A stretch of 64,000 nucleotides of DNA from Paenibacillus flagellatus (GTDB taxonomy: Bacteria > Bacillota > Bacilli > Paenibacillales > NBRC-103111), in the NCBI RefSeq assembly GCF_003217775.1, contig NZ_QJVJ01000007.1, forward strand, positions 248,001-312,000. Reading direction: 5' to 3'. Positions within the stretch are counted from its first letter, which is position 1, and each line of letters starts with the position of its first letter. The notes under the pieces are model-generated. The model was not told the DNA's origin. It did no database searches and was given only the letters and a program-made list of their open reading frames with translations. Positions 18,288-25,741 of this stretch are shown here, piece after piece. The position numbers and the translations under genes were made by a program.

Positions 18288-19439
18288 ATGAATCCGATTT
18301 ATCTCGATCACGCCGCGACGACGCCGGTGCGGACGGAAGTGCTGGAGGCGATGCTTCCGTACTTCACCGGAACGTTCGGCAACCCATCAAGCCTCCATGC
18401 GTTCGGCAGGGAGGCTCGCATTGCCGTGAGCCGATCCCGCGATACGCTCGCCGGCTTGTTGAACTGCGCGCCGGGAGAGCTGATCTTTACCGGCAGCGGT
18501 ACGGAAAGCGACAATGCCGCGCTGTTCGGGGCGGCGGCGCAATTCGGCGCCGAACGCAAACATATCGTGACGACGCAAGTCGAGCATCACGCCGTTCTTC
18601 ATGCCTGCGAGCGGCTGGAGCGGGCCGGCTTCGACGTCACATACTTGCCGGTCGACGAAACCGGCCTTGTCCGCGTGGAGGACGTGGAAGCGGCCGTCCG
18701 CGGCGACACGATGCTCATCAGCGTCATGTACGGCAACAACGAGGTCGGCACGGTGCAGCCGATCCGGCAAATCGGCGAGCTTGCCCGCGAGCGCGGCATC
18801 GCGTTCCATGTGGATGCGGTGCAGGCGTTCGGCATGCTGCCGATCGACCTGTCGGAGCTGCCCGTCGATTTGATGAGCTTTTCCGCGCACAAACTGTACG
18901 GCCCCAAAGGCGTGGGCGCGCTGTACGTGAATAAGCGGATCGCGATCCAGCCTCTTCTGTACGGCGGCTCCCAGGAACGGAAGCGCCGCGCCGGCACCGA
19001 GAACGTGGCCGGCATCGCGGGCTTCGCGAAGGCGGCCGAGCTGGCCGTCGCCGCCCGTCAGGACAACGCGCGACACGTAGCCGAGCTGCGCGGATGCATG
19101 ATCGGTACGCTGACGCGCGAGCTGGGAGCGGACGGCTTTACCGTGAACGGGCATCCTTCCGACGTGCTGCCGCACATTTTGAACGTCAGCTTTCCGGGAG
19201 TCGACACCGAGACGATGCTCATGAGCCTCGATCTCGAAGGCATCGCCGCGGCGAGCGGGTCGGCCTGCACGTCGGGGTCGCTCGAGCTGTCCCACGTGCT
19301 GCGCGCGATGAAGCTGCCGGACGCGGTAATGCGCTCCGCCGTTCGGTTCAGCTTCGGTTATTCGCAAAATTTCGAACAAATTCGTTATGCGGCGGAAAAA
19401 GCTGCAACCATTTCGCGCCGCATTCGTAATAGATCGTAA
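18288..19439 (+). CDS. Cysteine desulfurase (IscS/NifS family, YrvO-like)
   Basis: A 383-residue PLP enzyme that removes sulfur from cysteine as a protein persulfide. It starts YLDHAATTPVRTEVLEAM. The PLP lysine lies in MSFSAHKLYGPKGVGAL (near residue 203) and the catalytic Cys in AAASGSACTSGSLELSHVL (near residue 328). VEHHAVLHA and YGNNEVGTVQPI are cofactor contacts. In Bacillus the orthologue YrvO supplies sulfur to MnmA, whose gene is next to cymR here in the opposite orientation. It is co-transcribed with cymR. Confidence 0.95.
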   Translation: MNPIYLDHAATTPVRTEVLEAMLPYFTGTFGNPSSLHAFGREARIAVSRSRDTLAGLLNCAPGELIFTGSGTESDNAALFGAAAQFGAERKHIVTTQVEHHAVLHACERLERAGFDVTYLPVDETGLVRVEDVEAAVRGDTMLISVMYGNNEVGTVQPIRQIGELARERGIAFHVDAVQAFGMLPIDLSELPVDLMSFSAHKLYGPKGVGALYVNKRIAIQPLLYGGSQERKRRAGTENVAGIAGFAKAAELAVAARQDNARHVAELRGCMIGTLTRELGADGFTVNGHPSDVLPHILNVSFPGVDTETMLMSLDLEGIAAASGSACTSGSLELSHVLRAMKLPDAVMRSAVRFSFGYSQNFEQIRYAAEKAATISRRIRNRS

Positions 19440-19606
19440 GGGCATCCCCCGTACCGTATCGCAAGGAGGTGAGCATCGCGTCGAAGGACGCTGCGTTCGG
19501 GTACGCTCTTGATTCGACTGGATGGAACGAACTGTACATGCAAGGACAACCTGCATCCGATGGAATGAAATTCCGCCGGTGCGTGCATCATATATACGGA
19601 TTGGCC

Positions 19607-19683
19607 GATGCTTTCGATGCAAGCTTTGCCTCCGGCAAAGCTAAGCGGATGCTTTCGATGCAAGCTTTGCCTCCGGCAAAGCT
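19607..19683 (+). repeat. Tandem 36-bp direct repeat with hairpins (period 41)
   Basis: Two identical 36-base copies lie at 19607-19642 and 19648-19683. Each contains a hairpin AGCTTTGCC-TCC-GGCAAAGCT. The second copy ends four bases before the AGGAGGG ribosome site of the next gene. The pair can fold as two separate hairpins or as one long cross-paired stem. Confidence 0.9.
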
Positions 19684-19699
19684 CTTAGGAGGGTACACC

Positions 19700-20218
19700 T
19701 TGCGCAGGGCACAAGACATCATGGGGCTTCCCGTCATCGAGATCGAGGCGGGCAAGCAAGTAGGGACAGCAAAAGATTTTCTGATCGACCGCGATTGGAA
19801 TCTTCAGGGTGTGCTTCTCGAATCGAAGCACTGGTTCGCTTCTCCCCGGTATGTGGCATGGGACGACATCGTCTCGATCGGGGCGGACGCCGTCACGATC
19901 GGGAACGAGGAAGCGGTCCGAAGCTGGGACGACGAGTCCGACACGTTCGGCTTGCTGAACGGCAACTTCAAGCTGAAAGGAATGCCGGTCATTACGGTGA
20001 ACGGCGATCAGCTCGGCCTGGTGGAGGATGTTTACTTCGGGGAAAAAATGGATAAAAAGATAGTAGGCTACGAGTTGTCCGGCGGTTTCATATCCGACAT
20101 CAAGGAAGGGCGCAAATGGCTCCCCTCGCCGGAATCGGCGACGATCGGGGAGGACGCCGTCATCGTGCCCGTCGGTTGCGTCGCGCAAGACACGCCATCA
20201 TTTCATGAAATAGGGTGA
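19700..20218 (+). CDS. PRC-barrel domain protein, YrrD-like
   Basis: A 172-residue protein with two PRC-barrel-like repeats: DIMGLPVIEIEAGKQVGTAKD near the start, and MPVITVNGDQLGLVEDVYF about 90 residues later. YrrD of B. subtilis has the same size and neighbourhood (near mnmA and alaS). Its function is not established; PRC barrels bind RNA or protein partners in other families. The frame is open back to 19469, but AGGAGGG at 19687-19693 selects the TTG at 19700, giving the usual length. The leader carries the tandem repeats. Confidence 0.8.
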   Translation: MRRAQDIMGLPVIEIEAGKQVGTAKDFLIDRDWNLQGVLLESKHWFASPRYVAWDDIVSIGADAVTIGNEEAVRSWDDESDTFGLLNGNFKLKGMPVITVNGDQLGLVEDVYFGEKMDKKIVGYELSGGFISDIKEGRKWLPSPESATIGEDAVIVPVGCVAQDTPSFHEIG

Positions 20219-20223
20219 GTATA

Positions 20224-20421
20224 ATGTTGAGATGTCCGAATTGCAATTCGAAAGATATAGGGAAAATCGGCTCCCACCAATACTATTGCTGGAGCTGCTT
20301 TATCGAGCTGACCGTGAACGGGGACAAAATGTCCGTTTACCAAGTGGAGGAGGACGGGACGCTCAGCTCGCTGGACGATCTGTTCTTCGAAGAGGAAATG
20401 CCCGAAGTTCACGCTACCTGA
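20224..20421 (+). CDS. Small zinc-ribbon protein
   Basis: A 65-residue protein beginning MLRCPNCNSKDIGKIGSHQY with a second pair in YCWSCFIE, so CxxC-x(14-16)-CxxC makes a four-cysteine zinc ribbon. The rest is acidic (DDLFFEEEMPEV). The gene starts 5 bases after the YrrD-like gene and is closed by a terminator, so both form one transcript with or without cymR. GGGTGA is the likely ribosome site. No known function. Confidence 0.75.
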   Translation: MLRCPNCNSKDIGKIGSHQYYCWSCFIELTVNGDKMSVYQVEEDGTLSSLDDLFFEEEMPEVHAT

Positions 20422-20443
20422 TGCGAAAGCCGGCCTGCCGGCC

Positions 20444-20473
20444 AACCCGTCCGATCGAACCGGACGGGTTTTT
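20444..20473 (+). terminator. Rho-independent terminator after the zinc-ribbon gene
   Basis: AACCCGTCCG and CGGACGGGTT form a 10-bp stem with a 7-base loop, followed by TTT. It separates the yrrD transcript from the MarR module. Confidence 0.9.
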
Positions 20474-20503
20474 GACGTTTTTGAAGCGAAAACAACAAAC
20501 CGA

Positions 20504-20532
20504 TTGCAATTAGTACGATATCGTAGTATTAT
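20504..20532 (+). promoter_or_regulatory. MarR-module promoter with 22-bp palindromic operator
   Basis: TTGCAA (20504-20509), a 17-base spacer and TATTAT (20527-20532) make the promoter. The spacer and -10 are covered by a 22-bp near-perfect palindrome at 20510-20531 built on the core TACGATATCGTA. A second copy (two mismatches) lies at 21128-21149. A bound MarR dimer would block RNA polymerase, which suggests autorepression. Confidence 0.75.
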
Positions 20533-20584
20533 AAAACCATCCAAGCAACGTTGACAATTCGCGGCAATGGAGGATGCATTCGGC

Positions 20585-21067
20585 ATGGAGCAACTGTTCG
20601 AGCTGTTTTTCCGCAACGGCCTGCGTCCGTTAAGCTTGCTCGACGGTGCGGCGGAGCTGGAAAGCAAGATGAACCGCTCGGAGCTGGCCGCCTTGCTTAC
20701 GATCCGCTACCGCGGCCGGCTGACGATGTCGGAGCTGGCGACCGAGCTCGGCGCGCCGCTCAGCACGGTGACGAGCTTGGCGCAGCGGCTCGTGCGCAAA
20801 GGCTGGATCGAACGCACCCGGTCCGATGCCGATCAGCGCGTCTACTGGGTCCGCTTGACGGACGAAGGGAAGGCGATCGGGGATCGGGCCTACGCGACGA
20901 TGAGCGTATGGTTCGAACGCGTGCAAGCCGCATTGACGCCGAAGGAGCTGGAGCAGTTTTTGGCTCTGGCGCTCAAGGTGGGGAAGGCGCTGCAGCAGGA
21001 CAAGGGCGCGAAGGAGAAACCGGCCGCCGGCAAGGAGAAGCTGTCGCGCATCCGGATCGACGATTGA
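20585..21067 (+). CDS. MarR-family transcriptional regulator
   Basis: A 160-residue winged-helix regulator. The helix-turn-helix is LTMSELATELGAPLSTVTSLAQRLVRKG (about residues 43-70, quoted in part here) and the wing is SDADQRVYWVRLTDEG. It has no cysteine, so a thiol-redox switch is unlikely. The C-terminal tail is charged and ends in RIRIDD, resembling the end of the small protein at 22374. ATG 20585 lies 11 bases after TGGAGGAT; ATG 20567 is less well placed. Its own promoter and that of the ATPase gene carry the same palindrome. Confidence 0.88.
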   Translation: MEQLFELFFRNGLRPLSLLDGAAELESKMNRSELAALLTIRYRGRLTMSELATELGAPLSTVTSLAQRLVRKGWIERTRSDADQRVYWVRLTDEGKAIGDRAYATMSVWFERVQAALTPKELEQFLALALKVGKALQQDKGAKEKPAAGKEKLSRIRIDD

Positions 21068-21127
21068 CCGGCAACCGAAAGGAAAGGGGCAGAGAGACGG
21101 CTTCCGTCGCTGCCTTCCTTTTCAGCC

Positions 21128-21149
21128 TAATACTACGAAATCGTATTAA
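21128..21149 (+). promoter_or_regulatory. Second MarR-type operator, upstream of the ArsA-like gene
   Basis: A 22-bp palindrome with core TACGAAATCGTA matches the reverse complement of the operator at 20510-20531 except at two bases. It overlaps a -10-like TATTAA (21144-21149) and lies 21 bases before the ATG at 21171. Confidence 0.75.
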
Positions 21150-21170
21150 TAATCGGCGGGAGGTATACCC

Positions 21171-22370
21171 ATGCGAATTATCATTTACACGGGAAAAGGC
21201 GGCGTAGGCAAAACGAGCGTAGCGGCGGCGACGGCGGTTCGACTGGCGAAGCAGGGGCTGCGGACGCTCATCATGAGCACGGACGCCGCCCACAGCTTGG
21301 CCGACTCGCTCGATACGACGCTCGGCCCCGAGCCGGTGCACGTATCCGACCGTTTGTGGGCGCAGGAGGTGGACAGCGTCAAGCAGACCGAGAAGCATTG
21401 GGGAGCGGTGCAAGGCTGGCTGTCCGGGTTTATGGGCTGGGCGAAGCTGGACGATGTCGCAACCGAGGAGATGCTCGTATTCCCCGGCATGGAAGAGCTG
21501 TTCAGCTTGATGGAGCTGAAGCGTCATGCGGCCGGTGGCGAATACGACGCCATCGTCGTCGACTGCGCGCCGACGGGCGAGACGCTGCGGCTGCTCAGCT
21601 ATCCGAGCGTGCTCGGCTGGTGGGTGAACAAAATTTTTCCGGTCGAACGCAGGCTGATCAAGCTGGCTCGCCCCGTCGCGAAGCTGGTGGCCGGAGGTCT
21701 CGAGCTGCCGGACGACAACGTGATGAACAGCGTGGAATCGTTCGTCCGCGAGCTCGAAGCGCTGCAGGAATGGATTATGGACGGCGACGTGACGACGGTG
21801 CGGCTCGTCGTCAATCCCGAGAAGATGGTCATCTCCGAGGCGAGACGGGCGTTCACCTACTTGAACCTATACGGCTTCCATACCGATGCGGTCGTCGTCA
21901 ACCGGATTTGGCCGCCCGAGGCGACCGGCGGGTATTGGACGAAATGGCGGACCGTACAGGAGAAATATATGGAGGAAATCGAGGACAGCTTCGGCGCGCT
22001 GCCGACGTTCCGCATCCCGATGATGGAGTCCGAGGTCGTGGGCGTTCCGATGCTGGAGCGGCTCGGCGACATCGCCTTCGAGGGGAGTGACGTATCCGCC
22101 GTGCTGCACCGGGACAAAACGCAATCGATCCGCAAGGAAGGCGACGGCTACTTGATGGAGCTGGCGCTGCCGTTCGTCGAAAAGGAGCTGCTGCAGCTTA
22201 ACCAGCGAGGCGACGAGCTGACCGTGCAGGCGGGTCCGTACAAGCGCAAAGTGGTGCTGCCGAATCTGCTGCTCGGCCGCTCGATCGAAGGGGCGCGTTT
22301 TACGGACGGCAGGCTGGTCCTCCGATTCGGGGAACGGCAGCGGGAACATGAACGGGCGGAGGAGGAATAA
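21171..22370 (+). CDS. ArsA/Get3-family ATPase with C-terminal Hsp20-like domain
   Basis: A 399-residue ATPase. The deviant Walker A motif IIIYTGKGGVGKTSVAAA is at the N terminus, followed by LIMSTDAAHSLADSLDTTLG (switch I) and VVDCAPTGETLRLLSYP (switch II). The last 85 residues (VEKELLQLNQRGDELTVQAG, then YKRKVVLPNLLLG) form the alpha-crystallin-like domain known from ArsA_HSP20 and Get3d proteins. There is no arsenite pump or ArsR gene nearby, so arsenic export is doubtful; a role with hydrophobic protein segments is possible. It is preceded by a MarR-type operator and followed at 22374 by a small protein gene. Confidence 0.88.
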   Translation: MRIIIYTGKGGVGKTSVAAATAVRLAKQGLRTLIMSTDAAHSLADSLDTTLGPEPVHVSDRLWAQEVDSVKQTEKHWGAVQGWLSGFMGWAKLDDVATEEMLVFPGMEELFSLMELKRHAAGGEYDAIVVDCAPTGETLRLLSYPSVLGWWVNKIFPVERRLIKLARPVAKLVAGGLELPDDNVMNSVESFVRELEALQEWIMDGDVTTVRLVVNPEKMVISEARRAFTYLNLYGFHTDAVVVNRIWPPEATGGYWTKWRTVQEKYMEEIEDSFGALPTFRIPMMESEVVGVPMLERLGDIAFEGSDVSAVLHRDKTQSIRKEGDGYLMELALPFVEKELLQLNQRGDELTVQAGPYKRKVVLPNLLLGRSIEGARFTDGRLVLRFGERQREHERAEEE

Positions 22371-22373
22371 GCG

Positions 22374-22619
22374 ATGAAACGAGAGGCGGTATGGAAGCTG
22401 CTGGAGGCCGGAAGCTTGATCCGCGAAACGTTCGAGGAAGCGTTCGCGCCATCGGATGCGATGCGTCACTTCCGCGCTTCGAGGGCGGAGGCGCTCAAAG
22501 GCGTACGCGCCCTGCTCGACGCCGAAATCGGCAAGCTGGAAAAGTCGGGGACGTCGACGAACCCCGGCGAAGAGGCGGGCAAGCGAAGCTCGAACCGTAA
22601 AATCGAAATCGACGATTGA
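22374..22619 (+). CDS. Small charged protein of the MarR-ArsA module (unknown function)
   Basis: An 81-residue helical protein that starts 3 bases after the ATPase stop, with AGGAGGAATA inside the end of the ATPase gene as ribosome site. The first 60 residues look amphipathic helical; a Ser/Gly/Lys-rich tail follows and ends in NRKIEIDD, like the RIRIDD end of the MarR protein two genes upstream. I do not recognise a family. Tight coupling suggests that it works with the ATPase. Confidence 0.7.
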   Translation: MKREAVWKLLEAGSLIRETFEEAFAPSDAMRHFRASRAEALKGVRALLDAEIGKLEKSGTSTNPGEEAGKRSSNRKIEIDD

Positions 22620-22638
22620 CCGGAAAGAGGGAATGCTT

Positions 22639-22983
22639 ATGAAATCGAAAAGATTCGTTGCCGTCGCCTTGGCGTGGACGGCCGTGCTGCACACGGTCGT
22701 CGGCATTTTTTTGTACAGGGGACAGCTCGCCGATATGGCGAGGGACGGGTTGTTCAATTCGGTCGACTCCGGCGGCCGCAGCAGCGCCTTTTGGTTTTTC
22801 CTTTTCGGAGCCATGATTTGGACGTTATCCCGGGTCGTCGGCTGGCTGGCGAACAACGGGCAGCGTGTCCCGCTCTTTCTCGGAGCGCATTTGCTTGCGG
22901 TAGGCCTGATCGGCGTCTTTTTCGCGCCGCTGTCCGGCTTCTGGCTCGTCATCCCGCAGGCGATCGTCCTGCTGCGCCGATAG
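22639..22983 (+). CDS. Four-helix integral membrane protein (DUF6463-like)
   Basis: A 114-residue membrane protein with about four hydrophobic segments: VAVALAWTAVLHTVVGIFLY, AFWFFLFGAMIWTLSRVVGWL, LFLGAHLLAVGLIGVFF and FWLVIPQAIVLL. The pattern resembles the DUF6463 family, of unknown function. AAAGAGGG precedes ATG 22639; ATG 22633 is too close to that site. It is the last gene of the MarR-ArsA module and is followed by a terminator. Confidence 0.75.
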   Translation: MKSKRFVAVALAWTAVLHTVVGIFLYRGQLADMARDGLFNSVDSGGRSSAFWFFLFGAMIWTLSRVVGWLANNGQRVPLFLGAHLLAVGLIGVFFAPLSGFWLVIPQAIVLLRR

Positions 22984-22992
22984 CTCTATGCG

Positions 22993-23029
22993 AAAGCCCC
23001 TTCCGCCCGACGGAACGGGCTTCTTTTCT
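22993..23029 (+). terminator. Rho-independent terminator of the MarR-ArsA module
   Basis: AAGCCCCTTCCG and CGGAACGGGCTT (one mismatch) form a stem with a 5-base loop followed by CTTTTCTT. Confidence 0.88.
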
Positions 23030-23086
23030 TGTTGAATGATCCGGGCGGGGTTGTACATATACTGTAAGAGGAAAGGGGGGCGGGGA

Positions 23087-24160
23087 ATGGATAAGTTTTT
23101 GAAAAGCCGGACGTTCGTCGCGCTCGTCTACATGCTGCTCGGCCTCATCATCTTGTTCTTGCTGCAGCAAATCAAGCCGATGCTGTCGACGGCTTACGGA
23201 TTTTTGAAAGCGGTGCTTGCGCCGTTTTTGATCGCGCTCATCATCTCATACGTGCTCAATCCGATCGTCCGGCTGCTGAATGAACGCAAAGTACCGCGAA
23301 CGATGGCGGTGCTGCTCATTTACGCGGTGTTCGTCACGTCGGTCATCGTCGTCGTCATGAATTTGACGCCGATGTTCGTCAAGCAGTTCGGCGAGCTGAA
23401 CGAGCATATGCCGGAGCTGACGATGCGCGCGCAGGGGCTGTTCGACGGGTTGAACGACAACCGGATGGTGCCCGAGAGCGTGCGCAGCGGCATCAACAAT
23501 GCGCTCGCCAAAGCGGAGGACGGGCTGGCCCATTTCGTCGAAAATTTCGTCAACGGTATCGGCAGCACGATCAACATGCTCATGGTCGCGTTCATCGTGC
23601 CGTTCCTCGCCTTCTACATTCTGAAAGATTACCGGCTGATCGAGAAAACGGTGCTGGCAACCGTTCCGCGCGCGCACCGAAAAAACGCGATCAAGCTCGT
23701 CATCGACATCGACACCGCCCTCGGCAACTATATCCGCGGCCAGTTTCTCGTCTGTCTGCTGGTCGGCTTGCTCGCGTACGTCGGCTATTGGATGATCGGG
23801 ATGCCGTACGCGCTCCTGCTGGCGAGCATCGTGGCGGTGTTTAACATCATCCCGTATCTGGGTCCGTTTTTCGGCGCGGCTCCGGCCATCGTCATGGCGT
23901 CGACCGTCTCGTTCAAGATGGTGCTGTTCGTCGTCGTCGTCAATCTGATCGTGCAAATTCTCGAAGGAAACGTCATTTCGCCGCAGGTCGTCGGCCGGAC
24001 GCTGCATATGCATCCGCTGCTCATCATTTTCGCGCTGCTGATCGGCGGCGAGCTGGCCGGCATCATTGGACTCATCCTAGCCGTGCCCTGCTTCGCGGTG
24101 CTGAAGGTAATCGTCCAGCATATTTTCCTCTACTACGTGCAGCGCAAGCCGACGACTTAG
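23087..24160 (+). CDS. AI-2E family transporter (PerM/YrrI-like)
   Basis: A 357-residue membrane protein with a hydrophobic pair at the N terminus (FVALVYMLLGLIILFLLQQI, VLAPFLIALIISYVLNPIV), a soluble loop and a C-terminal block with the family pattern YLGPFFGAAPAIVMA and EGNVISPQVVGRTLHMHPL. The superfamily has been linked to export of AI-2 and to sodium/proton antiport, but the role of YrrI-like members is not settled. In B. subtilis yrrI lies directly before alaS; here alaS is 36 kb away. GAAAGGGGGGCGGGG precedes the ATG. Its stop overlaps that of the opposite nitrilase gene. Confidence 0.88.
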   Translation: MDKFLKSRTFVALVYMLLGLIILFLLQQIKPMLSTAYGFLKAVLAPFLIALIISYVLNPIVRLLNERKVPRTMAVLLIYAVFVTSVIVVVMNLTPMFVKQFGELNEHMPELTMRAQGLFDGLNDNRMVPESVRSGINNALAKAEDGLAHFVENFVNGIGSTINMLMVAFIVPFLAFYILKDYRLIEKTVLATVPRAHRKNAIKLVIDIDTALGNYIRGQFLVCLLVGLLAYVGYWMIGMPYALLLASIVAVFNIIPYLGPFFGAAPAIVMASTVSFKMVLFVVVVNLIVQILEGNVISPQVVGRTLHMHPLLIIFALLIGGELAGIIGLILAVPCFAVLKVIVQHIFLYYVQRKPTT

Positions 24161-25059
24161 CTCGGGCGTTCCCGGTTGGCCGGATAGGCGGCGTACAGGT
24201 CGGGACGGCGGTCGAAGTACGGGGAAACGGCGCCCAAGCTGCGGTTTTCCGCCAGCCGCTCCAAGTCCGCGTCGGCGCATACGATCGTGTTCCGGTTGAC
24301 GGTGCCGGCGGCAAGGATGCCGTTCGGCGGAAACGGACGGTCGCACGGCGCGAAGATGCCCGCCTGGCAATACCCTTCGTCCACTTGGGCGACGTCCGGC
24401 ATGCTGCCCACGATGCCGCTCAGCGCGACGTAGAGCTGATTCTCGATCGCCCTCGCCTGGCTGCAGTGGCGTACCCGCCAATAGCCGGCGGCGGCGTCGG
24501 TATAGGACGGGCACAAAATGATATCCGCTCCCATGTCGGCGAGTATGCGCGAGCCTTCGGGAAACTCGATATCGTAACAAATTTGTATCGCCACCCGGCC
24601 GATATCGGTGTCGTGCACCGCATACCGGTCCCCCGGCAAAAGCGGCCAAGACCGCCGTTCCTCAGGGGTCAGGTGGTTTTTCTTATGCCCTTCGATACGC
24701 CCATCGGGGAAAAACAAAAACGCTTCGTTGTAGTAGGCGTGCGATTCCGCTTCGGTCGGCGCGCCGTCCCGATGGATGTGCGTGCCGGCCAGGATGAGCA
24801 TGCCCGTTTCGCGGCTGAGCCGGGTAAACCGGGACTTGTATTCGTCGGTGAACCGGTGCAAATATTCGCACGCTTCGACGTTGCTCATCGGCGACGCGAG
24901 CGAGAGCAGATGGCCGGTCATATATTCGGGGAATACGATCACCCGCGCTTCTTCGGCTTCCGCCTTGGCGATATGACGGCGAATCCGGTTCCAGAACTCG
25001 TTCTCGGAGCGGAGCGGGCCGATGCCGTATTGGACGGCGGCGATTCGGTTCGGTTTCAT
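24157..25059 (-). CDS. Carbon-nitrogen hydrolase (nitrilase superfamily)
   Basis: A 300-residue amidase/nitrilase-fold enzyme. The catalytic triad is visible: Glu in VIVFPEYMTGHL (near residue 46), Lys in GHKKNHLTPEE, and Cys in VAIQICYDIEFPEG (near residue 162). The substrate amide is not known. The start is ATG 25059 with AAAGGAGT. It follows the GNAT gene by 5 bases on the same strand. The two resemble the halves of the fused GNAT/carbon-nitrogen hydrolase proteins found in other bacteria. Its 3' end overlaps the stop of the AI-2E gene (TTAG), and no terminator separates them. Confidence 0.9.
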   Translation of the reverse strand: MKPNRIAAVQYGIGPLRSENEFWNRIRRHIAKAEAEEARVIVFPEYMTGHLLSLASPMSNVEACEYLHRFTDEYKSRFTRLSRETGMLILAGTHIHRDGAPTEAESHAYYNEAFLFFPDGRIEGHKKNHLTPEERRSWPLLPGDRYAVHDTDIGRVAIQICYDIEFPEGSRILADMGADIILCPSYTDAAAGYWRVRHCSQARAIENQLYVALSGIVGSMPDVAQVDEGYCQAGIFAPCDRPFPPNGILAAGTVNRNTIVCADADLERLAENRSLGAVSPYFDRRPDLYAAYPANRERPS

Positions 25060-25064
25060 GGTCG

Positions 25065-25685
25065 TTATACTCCTTTCGGATGTGCCCATTCGACGAGCAC
25101 CGCATAATGGAGCGATTCCTCGTCCTCCACATAATGTTCGAGCAATTGTAGCGGAGTAAGTCCTTGGCGGAGCATAAAAGAGAGAACGAGATCCCGAATG
25201 TCGCCGGCGACGACGCGGCGCACGTATTCGTCCGCGCTCATCCGGTCCGCGTACCGGTGGTAGCCGGGAATGCGGCAGCCGGCCAAAAACCGCTTGAGGC
25301 CGGAACGGACGACGAGTTGCTTGCGCGCGTCATACAGCGCCGCGGCGACGCCGCGAGACCGGTACGCCGGCTTGACGCAAAGATCGATGCCGTACAAGCT
25401 GTCGCCGTTCGGGTCGTGGGAGCCCCGGATGTAGCCGCGGTCGGATACGTCCTCCCACGTATGCGGCTTGCCCGTATGCGTGACGAGCAGCGACGTGGCG
25501 GAGCCGACGATTTCCCCGTCGCAGACGGCGACCATCGCGCCTTCCGGGTAAGTGGCCACATGGGCCGCAATTTGCTCCCGCTTCCACCACAGCTCTTCGG
25601 GGAACGGGGGCGGGAACGATTCGCGCTGGACGTCCAGCAGCGCTTCATAATCGTCCAACGTATAGGAACGCACGATAACGGACAA
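25065..25685 (-). CDS. GNAT-family N-acetyltransferase
   Basis: A 206-residue protein with the acetyl-CoA fold: VIVRSYTLDDYEALLDVQ at the N terminus, and the pyrophosphate-binding segment LCVKPAYRSRGVAAALYDARKQL in the middle (R-x-x-G-V/I-A pattern). The start is TTG 25685, 8 bases after AGGAGGG; the frame is open further upstream without a site. It lies just upstream of, and probably coupled with, the nitrilase-family gene. A common job such as acylating and deacylating one small amine is possible but not shown. Confidence 0.85.
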   Translation of the reverse strand: MSVIVRSYTLDDYEALLDVQRESFPPPFPEELWWKREQIAAHVATYPEGAMVAVCDGEIVGSATSLLVTHTGKPHTWEDVSDRGYIRGSHDPNGDSLYGIDLCVKPAYRSRGVAAALYDARKQLVVRSGLKRFLAGCRIPGYHRYADRMSADEYVRRVVAGDIRDLVLSFMLRQGLTPLQLLEHYVEDEESLHYAVLVEWAHPKGV

Positions 25686-25741
25686 CGGACTCCCTCCTGT
25701 CAATCGGATCGGGTTAACGGATCAGGGCGATACGGACAAGC

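Noticed and set aside
21171-22370. Arsenite resistance operon
   Set aside because: The ATPase is ArsA-like, but there is no ArsB, ArsR or ArsD gene, and the regulator is MarR type.
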